This document shows positions 59,350 to 64,000 of a DNA stretch of 64,000 nt, in pieces. Source of the DNA: Bryum argenteum (lineage: Eukaryota > Streptophyta > Bryopsida > Bryales > Bryaceae); assembly GCA_037043015.1 (NCBI GenBank), contig CM073327.1, positions 18,396,727-18,460,726 of the forward strand, in the 5' to 3' direction. Below the pieces are notes generated by a model. The model saw nothing but the letters and a program-made list of their open reading frames with translations, did no database searches and had not been told where the DNA came from. Every line of letters begins with the position of its first letter. The first letter of the stretch is position 1. The position numbers were made by a program, and so were the translations under genes.

Positions 59350-60642
59350 TGTCGCAACCCTTGCTAGCTCACCTTAGCTTACACCAACTCTTTCCCAACT
59401 CTAGCAAGTGTCACGAGCGCTAACTCTGCACATCCCCCACATGCACAAAGTTAGCTCCCCATACCAACCACCGAGCTCACCGCTTGGTTATCAATCCCTC
59501 TTACTCATGCAACCGGGACTCAACCCCTTCGTAGGTAGCCAATGGTTAGGTGCGGACTTCCACTTATGTCCAAGGCCCAACTTGGTGGCACTCCCATACC
59601 ACGCGGCCTAACCGCACTTGGTGGTGTCTCCTCACCACCGCCCATGACCACCATGGTGACCCCAAGGCCACCAAGTAATCACAACGCCGGCGGTGAGACA
59701 CCACCCCACATCGGTAGCACTCATGGTCCTCATTTTGCCTATATGAGTCCCCGTGGTGAAGCCCCAACACTAGCTCCCCCACCGGGACTCACCTTGTCCT
59801 TATGAGCCACCGTGGTGAAGCCCCAACACTAGCTCCACCCACCGTGCCTCATTTTGCACTTTGAGTCCCCATGGTGGAGCCCCAACACTAGCTCCACCCA
59901 TTGGGACTCACCTTGGCTTGGGAGTCCCCATGGTGAGGCCCCAACACTAGCCACACCACTGGGACTCCCACCTTGGTCACCACCAAGGCACCATGGGAGT
60001 GGGGAGGGAGACCAGCCCTCCCCATAGTATACTCTGTGGGATTCGGCAGCCCCTGGTCCTAGGTGAAGGGCTGGACCCTCACACCTCTTAGTTTTGGAAG
60101 ACCACCCAATCTCCCAATGCCTTAGCCGCTGGAAGGCCCCGGAGACTTCCCGAACCTTCCAGGGCTCGTATCTACCTCGTCCCGCATCCAAACGCGACGA
60201 GCGACCACTCTATCGACATCTACTCGTCAAGTAGATGCCGATAGACACCTTACTTGCCTCATTCCGACAAGTATTGAGGGAGTTATGCTCCTCTGAAGAT
60301 TCGGGAGTCCCGGGCCAGCTTCCCAGTCCAGCACTGTCCCTGGACAGCACTCCCTTTAGTCCCACAATCTTCCAACTCCCATAACTTTTAGCTCACACCT
60401 CCAACTGAGGTGCTCCTTAGCATCCCGGAATCGTGGCAACATGAGCTTCCATAATCTCATGTCCATTCCCTCGTGGCTCCTAGTCTCCGTGGGTGAGAGG
60501 CGTCTCCAACGCCCGGGGTCCTCTCCCACACTAGGCCCACTTAGGTTCCCTTCACCTTGGCACCCCAAGGCCCGGGCGTCACTCCGGTGTCCCCCTTGGG
60601 CCCTTGGTGTTGCGGGCACTCCTCAAGGAGAGGTGCGCGACA
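59350..60642. mobile_element. Solo LTR with GAGGG target duplication
   Basis: 1293 bp with termini TGTCGC and GCGACA, flanked by GAGGG on both sides (59345-59349 and 60643-60647): a solo LTR with 5-bp target duplication, with no PBS or PPT adjoining. Homologous to 39551-41106 in inverse orientation. Inside, at about 59742-59975, a unit of roughly 65 bp (containing CCCCAACACTAGCTCC) is repeated about four times. A palindrome around TCTATCGACATCTACTC is shared with the other copy. Insertion is into the purine-rich CGAGGAGGGAGGG of the gypsy element, possibly its polypurine tract. Confidence 0.8.
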
Positions 60643-60647
60643 GAGGG

Positions 60648-61067
60648 GGAATAGCCTCGAGAGTGAGAGCAGTGAAGCGCAAAAGTTTGCGCGAGCGTTT
60701 TGCCAGGGTCGTCCTTGCGGGAGTCAACCGCGTAGTCTCGGCCACAATCCGTTTCGTCTCGGGAGTAGTTCAGTAAAATTTCTACATAAGAGAGAGCGCG
60801 GACGCAGTCAGCCACGAGAGATTCCACGAGTGTACAGCAGACCATTAGGGTTTCGGGTGATCCAAAAGCGCATTCGATCAGCTGTAGGTTGTCGAGTTTC
60901 TCGGAGAGTCGGTGTTGGGGTTTGCTGGGCGCAGGTTTCACATACGCGAATGCCATTGACGAAGCGGCACCGACCCCCGAGGAGGCACATGGCGGCCTGG
61001 GCAAGCGCCCGAACCAAAGGCCGATAAGGATGCGGTCGGGCCGATACTGGACCTTGTCGAATCACCG
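60648..61067 (+). other. Leader of coiled-coil ORF copy 3
   Basis: 420 bp without a gene between the solo LTR and the ATG at 61068. Word usage matches the gypsy element. No LTR terminus or PBS could be identified. Confidence 0.4.
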
Positions 61068-64000
61068 ATGAAGTCGATGGACGCTGGTACAAATTCGCTA
61101 GCGAACCCGACGGAGCCGGCCTTTATGCGTAGCATTGGCGTCGAGGAGTTTGCCACACTCGGTGGAATCACCCGACCGTGCCCCCGCATGACCCTCATCG
61201 AAGAGTTCATCAACGCGCGCTTTTTTGTCGGCAACACCATTCGAGCCCGTGTCCGTGATCAGTTCGTCGAGATCACAGCCGCGACAATCCACGAGCAACT
61301 GAAGTTGCCATTTGGGTCGATCCGGACTCACCTACCGCAGGAGGAATGGAGAGAAGGCCTCTGGGATAACTTTTCCATGGCAGGATCCGGCAATGAAGGC
61401 TACACGATCAGCAAGGTGGCCCGCAGGGACCTCCACCCGCGACTATACGGCATACGCCTTCATCAACGGCCTTAATTTCAAACGACGCCTCACTTACATC
61501 AGCAAGGAGACACTGGCGCTCATGTGCACGGTCGAGACCTTAGCCGAGCGGGAAGAACGCCGGGATTGGGCGACGTGGATGTTCTTAGCGATCTTGCACC
61601 GACGCCGAGTGGCTTCAAAGAAACCAACTCGTCCAGTTGCCCATCTGCGTAATCTTGGACTACCTCTTAGATCATTGGTTTCCGCCACCACGGTCGGATA
61701 CAAGCACCTCTCGGTCGCTTCGCGCGTGGACGGCCGACCGCCGTCGCGCGCCACGGAGAACAACAACGCGAATGGCTTCACCGCCCCAACTACATCAAAT
61801 ACCACGGTGGATTAGGTTGCGGGAAAGGCGACATCGCGGACCAACGCGCGCTCGTCAATGCTCGAACTCGGCTATACCCCGTCTCTCCCCTTCCGACACT
61901 TACCACTTGGGAGTTCGACACCTTCCGCGGGTTCTCCCGACCCTCGCCAGGCACGGCCTCCCATCGACGCCTTCCCGGCGGGCACCCCTTGAGTCGTCGA
62001 CCTAGGCACGCACCCAGGGCAACGCCTCTTGGGCGCAGTGAGAGCCCCGCACCCGAAATTACCGCCATCACCGACCCGACACCCGCCACGGTTGACCCGA
62101 CCCGCTCAACTCTCATCACCCCTTCGCGGGTCGGGCCGCCTCGAACAGATCGGGCGTGCGGCAGCTGGTCCCAAAGAACACCACCCGCCCGATCCTTCTC
62201 GACTCCCCGGACGTAGTCCACTCGACGGACACTGAGTCGATACGGCCCTCCGCAGACCGACTCGGCCGCGATCCTACCAGCTCCAGTGAACCGGCCGTTG
62301 TTCCGACAACCCCCGCCTATTCAGATGTCGGTCCCTACGAGCTCTCCTCTGCAACCTCCGCTCGCTTCTCCCCGCACTCCTCAGGCTCCCGACTCCCCCG
62401 AAGCCCGTGTGGTTGGCGCGTCGAACGCCATCGTAGTCGTGAAGGACTGGCTGACATACATCGAGGAGATTAACAAGACGAATGGCCAGGAAGTTCTCGA
62501 CTACCACGAACGTCGAGCCGCCTTCCAAACCCAACTCGACCAAGCCAATTAGGAGAAATCCCTCCTGACGCAGGAGGTCACCCAGTACAAAAAGGCGGTC
62601 CAGACACACCTGGACACCATCCAAAGCCTTCAGACGTCGCTCGCCAACTCGAACACCCACCTCGAATCTCTGAAGAAGCTGCGAGATGAGCTTGTTCGCG
62701 AAGTCAACCAACGCAACGTTGACCTCACGACTCTCCGAGCACAGATCCAGCAGCAAGCTGACCAACTCAAGGACTACAGGCTCAGAGTCGACACGCAGGA
62801 ACAGACGATTCGAGACTTACAAGCGGCGGCCGACCAGGCCCGACAAACCATTGTCGACTAGAAGGCCGCGGTCCAGCACGCAGACGTCCGCGTTGCACAG
62901 CTTACAAAGGAGCACTCGGAACTGTCGGCCGTCGCCGCGACACGGGCCACCCAGCTTAATACACTCCACCGACGGAAGTTCAAAATCCGCATGGCCGCTC
63001 GCCAGCGTATTGAAGATTTGAAGGCCCAACTTCGACAGGACCGGAGCCAGATGCTGCGTTATCAGAAGCAAATCGACGTCTTACAGGCCGAACACAACAT
63101 GGCGATTCCCGAGCCGGAGGAAGACGAAGACGAGCTCGAGGTCGACCCCAATGATGCCGACCCCACGACTTGGGAAAATCAACGCACCAACGACGATGAA
63201 TACAAGGATGAGTCTGACAGTAGCGAGGAGGCCAACCCCACGTTTCACAGGACCACACCAAAAAAGCCCGGACCCCGCGACGAGGATACCGAGGACGAGG
63301 AGGACGATCCCGACACTGGAGGACCAGCCACGTCGCGACGCTCTGACGATCCAAGAGGTCCTGGAGGCCCTGGCGGCCCCGGCGGTGGTAGTACTGGAGG
63401 AACAGGCAGTGCGGGTGGCCACACCGGCACAGGTGGCCAGGACGCAGCTCACGACACAGCCGCCTCCAGCAGTGCAGGGGGGACTGGCAATTCGGTCGGC
63501 GCCACGACCTCGGCGACAACAGGCTGCCCGCCAGCAGCCGACCCGACTGCTTCGCCTCCTTCATCCCGCACGAGGTCAGCACCCCTTACGGCAACCAGTG
63601 GACCCATTTTCGCACCCTCGTCGACAGCGACATCCACATACTCCGGACCCCTGTCACCACTTCCAACACGGCCATTCTTTCCCCTATCCCCCGAACATTC
63701 TCTCCTCTCTGACCGACAGGATGACTACCCGACAATGGAGGATTTGATGGAGCTCCAGGATGACTTTCCGTCCTTCAAGATTACGACCCTTCGACAGGAG
63801 ACACCGCGGACGCACTCGACAGATATGATCGAGTTGTCTCCACACTCCCACGATCAGGTCCACCCGAAGCTTGCCAATACAATCTATACCCTGTCACCCC
63901 CAAAACGACAACGCATTACACCTCGACCGGAGGACGAGGACCCCAGCCCCCGGACGACATCCCGAGTGCTTCACCCGACCATGGTCGACTTCCCCCTTCA
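61068..64000 (+). pseudogene. Coiled-coil transposon ORF, copy 3, running off the window
   Basis: N-terminal domain: PRMTLIEEFINARFFVGNT, ITAATIHEQLKLPFG, FINGLNFKRRLTYIS, RRDWATWMFLAILHRR, QLPICVILDYLLDH, in three frames linked by frameshifts near 61450 and 61625. The order and the final hydrophobic blocks match copies 1 and 2. A Pro/Ser-rich stretch is followed by a long coiled coil (about 62480-63080; heptad-like Leu/Gln/Arg, TAG at 62550-62552 and 62859-62861 where CAG would read through), then an Asp/Glu-rich segment (63110-63310), a Gly-rich run (63355-63430) and a Ser/Pro-rich acidic tail. It lies downstream of gypsy pol on the same strand. Function unknown. Confidence 0.55.

Larger units (their letters stand above)
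52008..64000 (+). mobile_element. Large Ty3/gypsy element, 3' end outside the window
   Basis: LTR 52008-52612, gag-pol to 59057, then (after removal of the solo LTR at 59350-60642) a further ORF at 61068-64000. The GTCGAC/CGACCCG word bias is the same on both sides, suggesting one element of at least 12 kb with an extra 3' ORF. No second LTR with TGTTAAC is seen, so the right boundary is beyond 64000 or missing. An alternative is two separate elements joined near 60650. Confidence 0.55.

Overview
The window looks like nuclear DNA from a large, repeat-rich streptophyte (plant lineage) genome. Two ordinary genes have short exons and GT-AG introns: a five-exon BET3/TRAPPC3 gene on the minus strand (17448-19216) and a seven-exon RAB5/RabF GTPase gene on the plus strand (25193-26991). 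A third gene is an intronless 815-residue PLS-type PPR protein ending in DYW (46864-49311, minus). Next to it are exons carrying the plant-specific PDF motif of organellar single-stranded DNA-binding (OSB) proteins. DYW-PPR and OSB proteins point to a land plant or close relative. The PPR style resembles bryophyte proteins, but I cannot name a species. Almost everything else is transposon-derived.

Layout. 1-5.5 kb: AT-rich DNA with small TIR elements and a 930-bp foldback. 5.5-8.7 kb: a minus-strand, GC-rich, decayed ORF with an N-terminal domain, coiled coil and acidic tail. 8.9-15.6 kb: a decayed LINE that seems to carry both an APE-type and a restriction-like endonuclease (Dualen/RandI-like), with a methyltransferase-like stretch between RT and RNase H; a minus-strand SINE abuts its end. 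16-24.7 kb: TTAA-flanked, piggyBac-like MITEs, nested TIR elements, BET3, and a TTA-flanked MITE about 490 bp upstream of the RAB5 start. 28-30 kb: low-complexity DNA and a 130-nt palindrome. 30.1-39.5 kb: a second copy of the coiled-coil ORF, then a CACTA (tnp2) transposase pseudogene enclosed by inverted arms of about 1.27 kb. The arms contain the 3' end of that ORF. 39.5-44.3 kb: an LTR inserted in a truncated minus-strand copia element. 44.3 kb: a DUF7869-like ORF. 52-64 kb: a large Ty3/gypsy element (5' LTR, gag-pol), interrupted by a 1293-bp solo LTR with a GAGGG target duplication, followed by a third copy of the coiled-coil ORF running off the window.

The intact genes are housekeeping: BET3 and RAB5 act in vesicle tethering and endosome traffic, and the PPR and OSB proteins act on organellar RNA and DNA. 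The unusual content is in the mobile DNA: the dual-endonuclease LINE, the recurring coiled-coil ORF in three settings, the inverted arms around a CACTA transposase, and piggyBac-like MITEs in a plant-lineage genome. Nearly all transposon ORFs are broken by frameshifts and stops; several stops would be explained by single C-to-T changes at CAG, CAA or CGA codons. No search was run, so family assignments rest on motifs read by eye.
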